Shown: positions 17,206 through 27,410 of the stretch, piece by piece | How the letters are laid out: each line of letters starts with the position of its first letter | Numbering within the stretch: the first letter of the stretch is position 1 | NCBI GenBank assembly: GCA_035697245.1 | Contig: DASSDH010000193.1 | Coordinates: 1 to 59,171 of the forward strand | DNA length: 59,171 nucleotides | Reading direction: 5' to 3' | Origin: JACVRX01 sp035697245 | GTDB taxonomy: Bacteria; Actinomycetota; Actinomycetes; Jiangellales; Jiangellaceae | Translations under genes and position numbers: made by a program | Notes under the pieces: generated by a model | The model's database searches: none | Seen by the model: only the letters and a program-made list of their open reading frames with translations | Told to the model about the DNA's origin: nothing

Positions 17206-18551
17206 GACGTGCCTTTCAACAACCGTCGAGCATCGCCGGCGCTGACGACGGATCCGGTCACCAGTACACCTGCTCCGCTGCGGCCGGCTGTCCGATCGGC
17301 AAGGCCGACCGCGACGTCGATCGCGTCCGGCATTGTCTGCGCCTGATTGACCCGCTCTTCACCCATGACCCGCAGCGCGAGCTCCGCAAGATCGTCCAAC
17401 GGCATCGCGCGGGGTGACGAGTTCTCGGTCACGACGACGTGATCGACGACCGGCTCGAGTGCCTCGAGGATGCCGACCGCATCCTTGTCGCTCAGCACCG
17501 AGACGATGGCGACCAGTGAGGCGAAGTGGAACTCGTCCTGGATTGCGGACGCGAGCGCCATGGCGCCGGCCGGGTTGTGCGCGGCATCGACGATGATCGT
17601 CGGCCCGCGTCGGAGCACCTCCAACCGGCCGGGTGAGTCGATCCGGCCGAACGCAAGGCGGACAGCGTCGGCGTCGAGCGGTACCCGGCCGCCCCCGACA
17701 AACGCCTCTACCGCCGCCACTGCCACCGCGGCGTTCTGCGCCTGGTGGGCACCGTGCAACGGCAGAAAGAACTCCTCGTACGATCCGGCGAGCCCCTCCA
17801 TGGCGACAAGCTGGCCGCCCACGGCGATCTCCCTGCTCCGCACGCCGAACTCGATTCCCTCCTGCACGATTGTGGCTCCCACGTCGGCGGCGCGGGCAAG
17901 AAGGACATCCGCCGCCTCGCTCGGCTGCGTGGCCGTCACGGCGAGTGAACCAGGTTTGATGATCCCTGCCTTCTCCGTCGCGATGTCGCCGACGGTGTCG
18001 CCCAGATACTCCAGGTGGTCGAGCGAGATCGGAGTGACGACCGCCACCTTGGCGTCAGCTACGTTCGTGGCGTCCCACGAGCCGCCCATCCCCACCTCGA
18101 TGATGGCCGCGTCGACTGGCGCGTCGGCGAACGTCGCATACGCCATCGCGGTCAGCACCTCGAAGAAGGACAGCCGGTGGTCGTGGCGCTGGTCGACCAG
18201 ATCGAGGTAGGGAGCCAGCTCGTCGTAGGCCCGGGCAAAGCGCTCCGGCATGACCGGTTGCCCGTCCAGGCTGATCCGTTCGGTCACGGACTCCAGGTGC
18301 GGACTGGTGAAACGCCCAGTCCGCAGTCCAAGTTCGCGAACCAGTGCGTCGATCATCCGCGCTGTCGACGTCTTGCCGTTGGTCCCGCCGACGTGAACGA
18401 CCGGGTACGTGCGCTGCGGGTTGCCGAGCAGGTCGGTCAGGTCGGCGATGCGTTCCAGCGACGGCTCGATCCGGGACTCCGGCCACCGGGTCGCGAGGGC
18501 GGCCTCGACCACGCGCAGAGCGCTGTCGTCGACACCGGGCTCGGAGGTCAC
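17202..18551 (-). CDS. folC: Folylpolyglutamate synthase / dihydrofolate synthase
   Basis: 449-aa Mur-ligase-family enzyme that couples glutamate to dihydropteroate and/or folates using ATP, essential for folate retention. The P-loop VVHVGGTNGKTST is at ~51-63. FTSPHLESVTERI is the folate-binding loop; ISLDHLEYLGDTVGDIATEKAGIIK is the conserved central motif (residues ~170-195). The C-terminal domain includes VDAAHNPAGAMALASAI. It lies 8 bp after valS, the common actinobacterial pairing. Confidence 0.96.
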   Translation of the reverse strand: MTSEPGVDDSALRVVEAALATRWPESRIEPSLERIADLTDLLGNPQRTYPVVHVGGTNGKTSTARMIDALVRELGLRTGRFTSPHLESVTERISLDGQPVMPERFARAYDELAPYLDLVDQRHDHRLSFFEVLTAMAYATFADAPVDAAIIEVGMGGSWDATNVADAKVAVVTPISLDHLEYLGDTVGDIATEKAGIIKPGSLAVTATQPSEAADVLLARAADVGATIVQEGIEFGVRSREIAVGGQLVAMEGLAGSYEEFFLPLHGAHQAQNAAVAVAAVEAFVGGGRVPLDADAVRLAFGRIDSPGRLEVLRRGPTIIVDAAHNPAGAMALASAIQDEFHFASLVAIVSVLSDKDAVGILEALEPVVDHVVVTENSSPRAMPLDDLAELALRVMGEERVNQAQTMPDAIDVAVGLADRTAGRSGAGVLVTGSVVSAGDARRLLKGTS

Positions 18552-18559
18552 CGGTCGGA

Positions 18560-21190
18560 TCAGCCGCCGAGGGCGGCCAGCCGGGCCTCCAGCCGCGCAA
18601 TCTCTGCCTCGGCCGATGTTCGGCGTTCTCGGATCCGGGTGACGACGGCGTCGGGCGCCTTGGCGAGAAACTGCTCGTTGTCCAGCTTCGCCGCGGCCTG
18701 CGCGAGTTCGTTCCGGGCGGCAGCGAGATCCTTTTCCGTCCGACGCCGCTCGGCGTCGAGGTCGATCGAGCCGGACACGTCGATCTCCACCAGCACGGAT
18801 CCGACCTGGAGCGAGGCCGTCGGCGCGAATCCCTCCGCCGGTTCGTCCAGCCAGGTCAGCGAACGGATCTCGATCTCATGGGTGTCGGCCGATCCCCCGG
18901 CCGGCCCGATGAGCCGCGCAGTCACTCGCTGGCGCGGTTTCAGTCCCTGGTCGCTGCGGAACCGGCGGACCTCGGTGACCAGCCGTTGAATCTCGTCGAC
19001 GGCGGTCTCGGCTGCCGCGTCCACCAGGGAGTCGTCGGCCCGAGGCCAGTTCGCGATCACTACCGACTCCTCGCCGGTCAGCGTCGTCCAGAGTTTCTCG
19101 GTGACGAACGGGATGAGCGGATGCAGCAGGCGCAGCACTGTGTCGAGCACATGGCCGAGCACCAGTCGGGTACGTTCCGCCGCCGCTCCACCGGCGGCGA
19201 GCGGTGTCTTTGCCAGTTCGACATACCAGTCGCAGAACTCGTCCCAGACGAAGTGGAACAGTGCTTCGGAGAGCTTCGCGAACTGGAAGTCTTCGTAGAA
19301 CGCGTCGACGGCCGCGGCGGTCGCGTTCAGTCGGGACAGGATCCAGCGATCCGGCGCCGACAGGTCGGCAGCTGGCGGCAGGGAGCCCACGTGCGCACCG
19401 TTGAGCAGCGCGAACCTGGTGGCATTCCACAGCTTGTTGCAGAAGTTCCGAGCGGCCTGAACCCAGTCTGCGCCGACCGGAACATCGGTGCCCGGGTTGG
19501 CCCCGCGGGCGAGAGTGAACCGGACGGCGTCGGCACCGAACCGGTCCAGCCACTCGATCGGGTCGACGGCGTTGCCGAACGACTTGGACATCTTCTTGCC
19601 GTGCTCGTCGCGCACCATGCCGTGCAGCGCCACCGTTCGGAACGGCACGGCGTCGGCGGGCGGCTGGTCGGCTCGGGCGTAGAGGCCGAACATCATCATC
19701 CGGGCCACCCAGAAGAACAAGATGTCGTAGCCGGTCACCAGCACCTGGTTCGGGTAGAACTTCGCCAGCGCCGGTGTGTCGTCGGGCCAGCCGAGAGTCG
19801 AGAACGGCCACAGCGCAGAGGAGAACCAGGTGTCCAGGACATCGGGATCCTGGTGCCAACCGGGCCCGGTCGGGACGTCGTCGTCCGGCCCGACGCACAC
19901 GACCTCACCGTCGGGGCCGTACCACACCGGGATCCGGTGGCCCCACCACAGCTGCCGGGAGACGCACCAGTCGTGCATGTTGTCGACCCAGGAGAACCAG
20001 CGACCCTCTATCTCGGCGGGATGGATGACGACCCGACCGCCGCGGACGGCGTCACCGGCAGCCTTCGCCAGCGGCCCGACCCGGACCCACCACTGCAGTG
20101 ACAGGCGCGGCTCGACAACCGTCCCGCACCGGGAGCAATGCCCGACCGAGTGCACGTACGGCCGGCGCTCGGCGACCAGGCGCCCCTCCTCCCGCAGTGC
20201 TGCGACGACTGCGGGGCGTGCCTCGAACCGATCGAGGCCCTGGAACGGACCGTGGGCGGTGACCCTGCCCTGCTCGTCGAGGACCAGCAGGCTCGGCAAC
20301 CCGTGCCGCTGCCCGATCTCGAAGTCGTTCGGGTCGTGCGCCGGGGTGACCTTGACCATCCCGGTGCCGAAGGTGGGGTCGACATGCGGATCGGCGACGA
20401 CCGGAATGCGTCGGCCGGTCAGCGGAAGTTCCACTTCGGTGCCGACCAGGTGGGCGTACCGATCGTCGTCGGGGTGTACCGCGACCGCCGTGTCGCCGAG
20501 CATCGTCTCCGCGCGGGTCGTCGCGACGACTACCTCGCTGGTCGCAGGGTCGCCGTACCGGATCGAGACCAGCTCGCCCTCGTCGTCGGTGTGCTCCACC
20601 TCGATGTCCGACAGTGCGGTGTGGCATCGAACGCACCAGTTGATGATCCGCTCGGCCCGGTACACCAGCCCGTCGTCGTACAGGCGCTTGAAGATCTCCT
20701 GCACGGCGCGCGAGAGGCCGTCGTCCATGGTGAACCGCTCGCGGCTCCATGCCACACCGTCGCCCAACCGACGCATCTGGCCGAGGATCTGCCCGCCGGA
20801 CTCGGCCTTCCACTCCCACACCTTTTTGACGAACGCCTCCCGGCCGAGGTCGTGCCGGGACAGGCCCTGCTTGGCCAGTTCCCGCTCGACGACGTTCTGA
20901 GTGGCGATGCCGGCATGATCCATCCCGGGGAGCCACAGCGCCTCGTAACCCTGCATGCGCCGACGACGGACGAGCGCGTCGATGAGCGCGTGCTCGAACG
21001 CATGACCGACGTGTAGCGAGCCGGTGACGTTAGGCGGCGGGATCACGATGCAGAACGGGGGCCGGTCGCTCTTCTCGTCGGCCTCGAAGTAACCGCGCTC
21101 GACCCAGCGCTCGTACAGCGGCGCGTCTACCTCGGCGGGCACGAACGCGGGCGGCAGCGGGCGAGCTTCGGAACGGGTCGGTTCGGCCAC
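18560..21190 (-). CDS. valS: Valyl-tRNA synthetase
   Basis: 876-aa class I aminoacyl-tRNA synthetase. The HIGH-type motif is HVGH (60-63) in PPPNVTGSLHVGHA and the KMSKS loop is at 533-537. The CP1 editing domain lies between. A C-terminal coiled coil (ERRRTEKDLAAARNEL...) matches the ValRS tRNA-binding arm. Cysteines in CVRCH and CSRCG resemble zinc-ribbon elements within the insertion. No T-box leader is seen upstream. It is first of a valS-folC-DUF4233-ndk run. Confidence 0.97.
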   Translation of the reverse strand: MAEPTRSEARPLPPAFVPAEVDAPLYERWVERGYFEADEKSDRPPFCIVIPPPNVTGSLHVGHAFEHALIDALVRRRRMQGYEALWLPGMDHAGIATQNVVERELAKQGLSRHDLGREAFVKKVWEWKAESGGQILGQMRRLGDGVAWSRERFTMDDGLSRAVQEIFKRLYDDGLVYRAERIINWCVRCHTALSDIEVEHTDDEGELVSIRYGDPATSEVVVATTRAETMLGDTAVAVHPDDDRYAHLVGTEVELPLTGRRIPVVADPHVDPTFGTGMVKVTPAHDPNDFEIGQRHGLPSLLVLDEQGRVTAHGPFQGLDRFEARPAVVAALREEGRLVAERRPYVHSVGHCSRCGTVVEPRLSLQWWVRVGPLAKAAGDAVRGGRVVIHPAEIEGRWFSWVDNMHDWCVSRQLWWGHRIPVWYGPDGEVVCVGPDDDVPTGPGWHQDPDVLDTWFSSALWPFSTLGWPDDTPALAKFYPNQVLVTGYDILFFWVARMMMFGLYARADQPPADAVPFRTVALHGMVRDEHGKKMSKSFGNAVDPIEWLDRFGADAVRFTLARGANPGTDVPVGADWVQAARNFCNKLWNATRFALLNGAHVGSLPPAADLSAPDRWILSRLNATAAAVDAFYEDFQFAKLSEALFHFVWDEFCDWYVELAKTPLAAGGAAAERTRLVLGHVLDTVLRLLHPLIPFVTEKLWTTLTGEESVVIANWPRADDSLVDAAAETAVDEIQRLVTEVRRFRSDQGLKPRQRVTARLIGPAGGSADTHEIEIRSLTWLDEPAEGFAPTASLQVGSVLVEIDVSGSIDLDAERRRTEKDLAAARNELAQAAAKLDNEQFLAKAPDAVVTRIRERRTSAEAEIARLEARLAALGG

Positions 21191-21252
21191 CCGGGAAGTC
21201 TACGGATCACCCGTCGCCGGGCGGGCGGCGCCGTCTCGCGACATGATCTGTC

Positions 21253-22545
<1,293 letters not shown>

Positions 22546-22669
22546 GCGGATAGTCCTTCCGGGAAGCAGTGCCCAATGGCCATGTGCCCTCGACGGTACC
22601 CCTTTGGGCCGACGAGCGGGTCGATCCCGCGCGACGGCGCGCCCGCGAGGATCGGATCGGCACCTCCCG

Positions 22670-23299
22670 CTAATTCACCAGGCTGGCCTTGCGCGACGTG
22701 GTGAAGGCGTCGATGAGGCCGTAGTCGATGGCCTCCTGGGTGGTGAGGATCTTGTCGCGCTCGATGTCCTTGCGAACCTCGTCGACGTCTTTGCCGGTGT
22801 GCCGAGCGATGATCTCCTCGAGCAGCGCTCGCATCCGGAGGATCTCGTTGGCCTGGATCTCGATGTCGCTCGCCTGCCCGTACGCACCCTCGGTGTAAGG
22901 CTGATGGATGAGCACTCGGGCATTGGGCACAGCCAGGCGCTTGCCCGGCGCCCCGGCGGCCAGTAGAACGGCGGCTGCGGATGCCGCCTGGCCCATACAG
23001 ACCGTGCGCACGTCGGGCTTGATGAACTGCATGGTGTCGTAGACGGTCGTCATCGCCGTGAACGAGCCGCCCGGGGAGTTGATGTAGATCTCGATGTCGC
23101 GATCCGGGTCCATCGACTCCAGGCAGATCAGTTGCGCCATAACAGCGTTGGCGACGTCGTCGGATATAGGCGTGCCGAGGAAAATGATCCGCTCCTCGAA
23201 CAGCTTCGCGTAAGGATCGATACGGCGGAATCCGTAGGAGGTGCGCTCCTCCCACTGCGGGATGTAGTAGTTCATCGACGGGACCTGCAGGTCGCTCAT
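22670..23299 (-). CDS. clpP2: ATP-dependent Clp protease proteolytic subunit ClpP2
   Basis: 209-aa serine protease subunit. The catalytic triad is Ser107 (GQAASAAAVLLA), His132 (LIHQPYTEG) and Asp182. The GQAAS sequence in place of GLAAS, and the longer N-terminus (SMNYYIPQWEERTSYGF), mark the actinobacterial ClpP2 paralogue, which forms the heteromeric ClpP1P2 tetradecamer and docks ClpX/ClpC1 in studied species. It lies 46 bp after clpP1, so cotranscription is expected. Confidence 0.97.
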   Translation of the reverse strand: MSDLQVPSMNYYIPQWEERTSYGFRRIDPYAKLFEERIIFLGTPISDDVANAVMAQLICLESMDPDRDIEIYINSPGGSFTAMTTVYDTMQFIKPDVRTVCMGQAASAAAVLLAAGAPGKRLAVPNARVLIHQPYTEGAYGQASDIEIQANEILRMRALLEEIIARHTGKDVDEVRKDIERDKILTTQEAIDYGLIDAFTTSRKASLVN

Positions 23300-23345
23300 C
23301 TGGGTCTCCTGGGCTTGGTGAGGTGGGTCTCGGGCCGGACCGGCG

Positions 23346-23948
23346 CTAGGCCGTGCCGCCGCCTTCGGAGACCTGGGACGCGCTCTGGACGACGAGGTCG
23401 ACGAAGCCGTACTCCAACGCCTCCTCCGCGGTGAACCACCGGTCGCGGTCGGAGTCGTTCTCGATCTCGGCCACGGTTCGACCCGTGTGCATAGCGTTCA
23501 GCTGGGCCATCTGCCGCTTTGTGTGCAGCATCTGCTCGGCCTGGATCCGGATGTCGCTTGCGGATCCGCCCATCCCGCCCGACGGCTGATGCATCATGAT
23601 CCGCGCGTGCGGCGTCGCATAACGCTTGCCTTTCGCGCCGGCCGTCAGCAGGAACTGGCCCATCGAGGCGGCCAAGCCCATCGCCACGGTGACGACGTCG
23701 GGCTTGACGTACTGCATCGTGTCGTAGATCGCCATTCCGGCCGATACCGAACCACCCGGCGAGTTGATGTACAGGTGGATGTCCCGCTTCGGGTCCTCGG
23801 CCGCGAGCAGAAGCAGCTGCGCGCAGATCGCGTTCGCGTTCTCGTCCTTGACTTCGGTGCCGAGGAAGATGATCCGCTCACGGAGCAAGCGGTTGTACAC
23901 GTTGTCCTCGAGGCCCATCGACGCGGCTGGGCTCACTTGCATGCTCAC
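23346..23948 (-). CDS. clpP1: ATP-dependent Clp protease proteolytic subunit ClpP1
   Basis: 200 aa. Triad Ser95 (GLAASMGQFL), His120 (MMHQPSGG), Asp169 (SDRDRWF). GTG 23948 is favoured because GAGGAG lies 5 nt upstream; ATG 23942, two codons later, is an alternative. Together with clpP2 it encodes the mixed proteolytic core. A CGC-N5-GCG ClgR-type site lies about 85 bp upstream. Confidence 0.97.
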   Translation of the reverse strand: MSMQVSPAASMGLEDNVYNRLLRERIIFLGTEVKDENANAICAQLLLLAAEDPKRDIHLYINSPGGSVSAGMAIYDTMQYVKPDVVTVAMGLAASMGQFLLTAGAKGKRYATPHARIMMHQPSGGMGGSASDIRIQAEQMLHTKRQMAQLNAMHTGRTVAEIENDSDRDRWFTAEEALEYGFVDLVVQSASQVSEGGGTA

Positions 23949-24032
23949 GGTGTCTCCTCGGGCCGGGATGTGTCTGCTGCTCCCGACATTAACCAACGAC
24001 GCCGAAGCCGCCATCCGGGAACTGACCGTGTT

Positions 24033-24043
24033 CGCTGACGGCG
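24033..24043. promoter_or_regulatory. Candidate ClgR operator upstream of clpP1P2
   Basis: CGCTGACGGCG fits the ClgR core CGC-N5-GCG known from Corynebacterium and Streptomyces clp promoters, including the preferred inner bases (pyrimidine, any, A, any, purine) and a T just before it. It lies 85-95 bp upstream of the clpP1 start and just past the tig stop, where such an operator is expected. No clgR gene is in the window. Confidence 0.5.
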
Positions 24044-24052
24044 TGCGGGCGC

Positions 24053-25414
24053 CTACTCCTCTTCGTCGAGCTCGGCGAACTCGAGATCCTCGTCGAAGTC
24101 GGCGAACGCGATATCCGGGGTGCCAACCCCAGCCGGCGCGTCGCCGACCGTACCGTCGTCACGCAGCCGGTCGAGCTCGAGTGGCCGCCCTGACGCGTCG
24201 ACGACCTCCGCCTTCTCGACCACGAGCGCCAGCGCCTTACCTCGGGCGACCTCAGCGACAAGGGCCGGCAAAGTCCCGGTCTCGACGTAACGCTGGATGA
24301 GCTGGTTGGGATCGACACCGGATCGAGCCGCTCGCTGCACGAGATAGGTCGTCAACTCCTCCTGTGAGACCTGGAGGTCGCGGGCCTTTACCAGCTCGTC
24401 GAGAACGAACTGCGCAGTGAGGTTGCGCCTGAGATCCTTCTCGAAGTCCGCACGATGGTCGTCGTCGCCATGGCCGTCGCTGAGATGCTCCTCGATCTGG
24501 GTGGCCAGTATGCCCGCCGGCAATGGGACATCCCCCACTGTCTCCAGCAGCTTGTCGAGCACCGCGTCGCGAGCGCGGACGGCCTGCTCGATGCGCTTGA
24601 TCCGGGCCGCTTGCTCGTGCAGATCCGCTCGCAACTCGGCCAGCGTGTCGAACTCGCTGGCCATCTGCGCGAACTCGTCGTCGAGATCGGGAAGCTGCTG
24701 TTCTTTGACGGCGCTCACGGTGACCTTGCAGTCGACCTCTTCGCCGGCGTTGGTGCCGAGCAAAGTGGTGTGGAATGTCGCGGATTCACCGGCTGACAGG
24801 CCCGTGGCGGCGTCGTCGATTCCGGGGACGAGCTGCCCGCTGCCGATCTGGTAGGAGACGCCCGTCGCACGTCCGCCCTCGACGATCTCGCCATCTTTCG
24901 TGGCCTCGAGATCGACCATGACGAAGTCGCCGTCCGCTGCGGGGCGGTCGACGCCCACCAGCGTCCCGAACCGGGACCGTAGCTGCTGCATCTGCTCGTC
25001 GACGTCCTCATCGGTCACGTCGGCGTCGGCCACCTCGACCTGCAAACCTTCCCAGTCGGGCAGCGTCACTGACGGCCGAATGTCGACTTCGACGGTGAAC
25101 TTCAGTTCCTGACCGTCGGCGAAGTCGGTGACGTCGACCTCGGGCTGGCCTAGTGGGCGCAGCTCGTTGTCCTCGACGGCCTGGCCGTAGAGCTTGGGGA
25201 GCGCCTCGTTGACAGCCTCGTCCAGGACTGCTGGCCGCCCGATGCGCTGGTCGATGATCAGCGGGGGCACCTTTCCCCGACGGAAGCCGGGCACATTCAC
25301 CTGCGCCGCGATGCGCTGATAGGCGGACTTGATGCTGGGCTCGAGCTCCTCGAACGGCACCTCGACCGCGAGCCGAACCCGGGTCGGGTTGAGGGTCTCG
25401 ACGACGCTCTTCAC
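24053..25414 (-). CDS. tig: Trigger factor
   Basis: 453-aa ribosome-bound chaperone and peptidyl-prolyl isomerase. The N-terminal ribosome-binding domain carries the signature GFRRGKVP. The FKBP-type PPIase domain (~150-240) includes GDFVMVDLEATKDGE and LVPGIDDAATGL. The C-terminal helical substrate-binding domain ends in an acidic tail (EELDEEE-like). ATG 25414 has AGGAG 8 nt upstream, and TACGAT at 25473-25468 is a good -10 element for its promoter. It is upstream of clpP1 in the usual order. Confidence 0.97.
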   Translation of the reverse strand: MKSVVETLNPTRVRLAVEVPFEELEPSIKSAYQRIAAQVNVPGFRRGKVPPLIIDQRIGRPAVLDEAVNEALPKLYGQAVEDNELRPLGQPEVDVTDFADGQELKFTVEVDIRPSVTLPDWEGLQVEVADADVTDEDVDEQMQQLRSRFGTLVGVDRPAADGDFVMVDLEATKDGEIVEGGRATGVSYQIGSGQLVPGIDDAATGLSAGESATFHTTLLGTNAGEEVDCKVTVSAVKEQQLPDLDDEFAQMASEFDTLAELRADLHEQAARIKRIEQAVRARDAVLDKLLETVGDVPLPAGILATQIEEHLSDGHGDDDHRADFEKDLRRNLTAQFVLDELVKARDLQVSQEELTTYLVQRAARSGVDPNQLIQRYVETGTLPALVAEVARGKALALVVEKAEVVDASGRPLELDRLRDDGTVGDAPAGVGTPDIAFADFDEDLEFAELDEEE

Positions 25415-25503
25415 TGGAGAATCTCCTGAGGGATGTGGAAAGACGCACCGGATCAGCGCCGACCCTCATCGTAGCTGCCGCGGATGAGCCCGCCGCCGGC
25501 GTC

Positions 25504-25580
25504 TGGTCGGGGTACCCGGATTTGAACCGGGGGCCTTCCGCTCCCAAAGCGGACGCGCTGCCAAACTGCGCCATACCCCG
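25504..25580 (-). tRNA. tRNA-Pro (TGG anticodon) with encoded CCA
   Basis: Minus-strand cloverleaf: acceptor CGGGGTA/TACCCCG, D arm with AGTTTGGCA loop, anticodon stem TCCGC/GCGGA around loop TTTGGGA (anticodon TGG), and T arm CCCGG/CCGGG with loop TTCAAAT. Discriminator A at 25507 is followed by an encoded CCA (25506-25504). It lies upstream of tig. Confidence 0.95.
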
Positions 25581-25736
25581 CTGGATCCCGACGTCGTGAC
25601 TGAGGACAGCCGGAGATCGTTGCCGGTCAAGGGTACGCCGTACACAGCCAGGCCCGCTCCCGCCGACCGGTTGGCATTACGCACGACGGCGCGGATCATG
25701 GTCGGGCCACCCGGCTAGGATGCTCGGAGCGCCGCT

Positions 25737-25810
25737 GCGGGTGTAGCTCAATGGCAGAGCCCCAGCCTTCCAAGCTGGTCATGCGGGTTCGATTCCCGTC
25801 ACCCGCTCCA
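25737..25810 (+). tRNA. tRNA-Gly (TCC anticodon) with encoded CCA
   Basis: Plus-strand cloverleaf: acceptor GCGGGTG/CACCCGC, anticodon stem CCAGC/GCTGG around loop CTTCCAA (anticodon TCC), T arm GCGGG/CCCGT with loop TTCGATT. Discriminator T at 25807, then encoded CCA at 25808-25810. TAGGAT at 25716-25721 is a plausible -10 box. The 3' end is only 4 bases from a short direct repeat that also occurs beyond the next gene. Confidence 0.95.
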
Positions 25811-25814
25811 CACA

Positions 25815-25830
25815 AAGCCCCCGGTGCGCT
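25815..25830. repeat. Short direct repeat, left copy (beside tRNA-Gly)
   Basis: AAGCCCCCGGTGCGCT recurs at 27404-27420 with one extra C. The two copies bracket the flavin monooxygenase gene almost exactly; this one reaches the stop codon and the other lies 72 bp upstream of its start. It may mark a cassette insertion or rearrangement, or be coincidence in GC-rich DNA. Confidence 0.5.
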
Positions 25831-27332
25831 TACGCCGCTCTAGGCGGTCCGAACCACGTGGTTAGCGCGTCAGCGAGCCCCAGCTGGGTTAGGTCTCCCA
25901 CCCAGGCCACATATCCGTCGGGCCGAATCAACACGGCGGTGGGGGCAGTGACCGCCCCGAGTGCCGGAAGCTCCCAGGTACCAACGTATTCGGCGTCGAT
26001 CAACTGGACCCGATCTGCCCATGGAGTGATGTCGAAGCCGCCGGGCTCACCAAGGTTGAGTAGCACCGGCCGGGCATCGTGCAGCAGGGTGAAGACCCGC
26101 AGTGTGCCGTTGGCGGTGACCAGGTCGAGATCGGGCATGCGGCGTCCGAGCAGCGGGTGTCCCTCGCCGAGGTCGTAATGAATGTCCAGACCAGACATCA
26201 TCGCGGCGAACCGCTTGCGAGGCTCATCCATGCTGAGGAGCTCGGAAATGGTGTCGCGCAATGCGTCGAGGCGCGCGTCGGCGGGGCGGTTGAGCGCCGT
26301 TTGCGCCATCGTGTTGCTCAGCACGCGGGCGGCGACTGGATGGCGCTCGGCGTGGTAGGTATCCAGGAGGCTTTCCGGCGATGTCCGGTTGACCACCTGG
26401 GCCAGCTTCCATCCCAGATTCACTGCGTCCTGCACACCGGTGTTGAGGCCCTGTCCACCGACCGGGGAGTGCACGTGCGCCGCGTCGCCCGCCAGCAGGA
26501 CGCGCCCCGCGCGGTAGGTCGCGGCCTGCCGAGTCATGTCGGTGAACCTGGAGATCCAGGTGGGACTGTGGATCCCGTAATCGGTCCCGTATACGGCGAC
26601 GAGCGCCTCGCTGAGATCGCGCAAGGTGGGTTCGGCCGTGGCTCCGACGTGCGACTCGGTCAGCATGACCCCCACCGTCCCTCCTTCCTTGTAGACCACT
26701 TCGCCGTCGCGGATCTCGTAGTCCACCTTGCCCAGGGCATGCATGCCAGAGGCATCGCGGCGGATGCCCAACTCAGGCTCCTCGGTCATCTCGACCTGGG
26801 CGATCAGGGCGCTCGTGGTCGCATCCCAACCGGGGAACTCGATGCCGGCTTCTTTACGGACCAGACTGCCTCCTCCGTCGCACCCGACGAGGTATTCCGC
26901 CCGCAACGACTGGCCGTCGGACAGCTCGACGTCGACGCCGGTGTCGTCCTGCGCGAAACCGGTCACCTCACGTCCGCGATAGATCGGCACCGCCAGCTCG
27001 CCGACCCAGCCGGCCAGGATGCGTTCGATGTCGTTCTGCCACAGCCCGAGCCCGTAGGGATGCCGGGTGGGAAAGTCGCTGATGTCCAAACGGGCCGAAG
27101 CGAAGCCCGCCACCTGAGCCACCTGTCCCTGCGAGAGGAACCGATCGGCGATTCCACGCTGATCGAGGACCTCGATGGTGCGCGAGTGCAGACCGCCTGC
27201 GCGCGAGCCGGCGAGGTCCTGGCTGGAGCGCCGCTCGACGATGGCAACATCGACGCCCGCCAACGCCAACTCGCCCGCCAACATCAGCCCCGTGGGACCT
27301 CCTCCGGCAATCACCACCGCATGCTCGGTCAT
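25830..27332 (-). CDS. FAD-dependent aromatic monooxygenase (class A, PgaE/Rox-like)
   Basis: 500-aa flavoprotein hydroxylase. The Rossmann motif is AGGGPTGLMLAGEL (residues ~9-22). The NAD(P)H/FAD motif is YLVGCDGGGSLVRK, and the ribityl-binding GD motif lies in LLAGDAAHVHSPVGGQGLN. The C-terminal thioredoxin-like domain ends VLIRPDGYVAWVG, as in PHBH-type polyketide hydroxylases and in rifampicin monooxygenases. ATG 27332 has GAGGAG 7-8 nt upstream. No TetR/MarR regulator or polyketide genes are adjacent. An RAE-like palindrome lies just upstream, which hints at rifamycin-related regulation; the substrate is otherwise unassignable. Confidence 0.9.
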   Translation of the reverse strand: MTEHAVVIAGGGPTGLMLAGELALAGVDVAIVERRSSQDLAGSRAGGLHSRTIEVLDQRGIADRFLSQGQVAQVAGFASARLDISDFPTRHPYGLGLWQNDIERILAGWVGELAVPIYRGREVTGFAQDDTGVDVELSDGQSLRAEYLVGCDGGGSLVRKEAGIEFPGWDATTSALIAQVEMTEEPELGIRRDASGMHALGKVDYEIRDGEVVYKEGGTVGVMLTESHVGATAEPTLRDLSEALVAVYGTDYGIHSPTWISRFTDMTRQAATYRAGRVLLAGDAAHVHSPVGGQGLNTGVQDAVNLGWKLAQVVNRTSPESLLDTYHAERHPVAARVLSNTMAQTALNRPADARLDALRDTISELLSMDEPRKRFAAMMSGLDIHYDLGEGHPLLGRRMPDLDLVTANGTLRVFTLLHDARPVLLNLGEPGGFDITPWADRVQLIDAEYVGTWELPALGAVTAPTAVLIRPDGYVAWVGDLTQLGLADALTTWFGPPRAA

Positions 27333-27391
27333 GGCCACACTCCTCATTTGCGTAGGTGCTGGCCTCGGCCGACGATTCTGCGGCACGACCC

Positions 27392-27410
27392 GGGTCTTGC
27401 GGCAAGCCCC
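27392..27410. promoter_or_regulatory. RAE-like 19-bp inverted repeat
   Basis: GGGTCTTGCGGCAAGCCCC has two 9-bp arms around one central base with a single arm mismatch. It closely matches the rifamycin-associated element described upstream of actinobacterial rifamycin-inactivation genes (19-bp repeat with core CTTGCGGCAAG, as I recall it). It lies 60 bp upstream of the monooxygenase start and overlaps the -35 hexamer of a plus-strand promoter. Confidence 0.6.
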
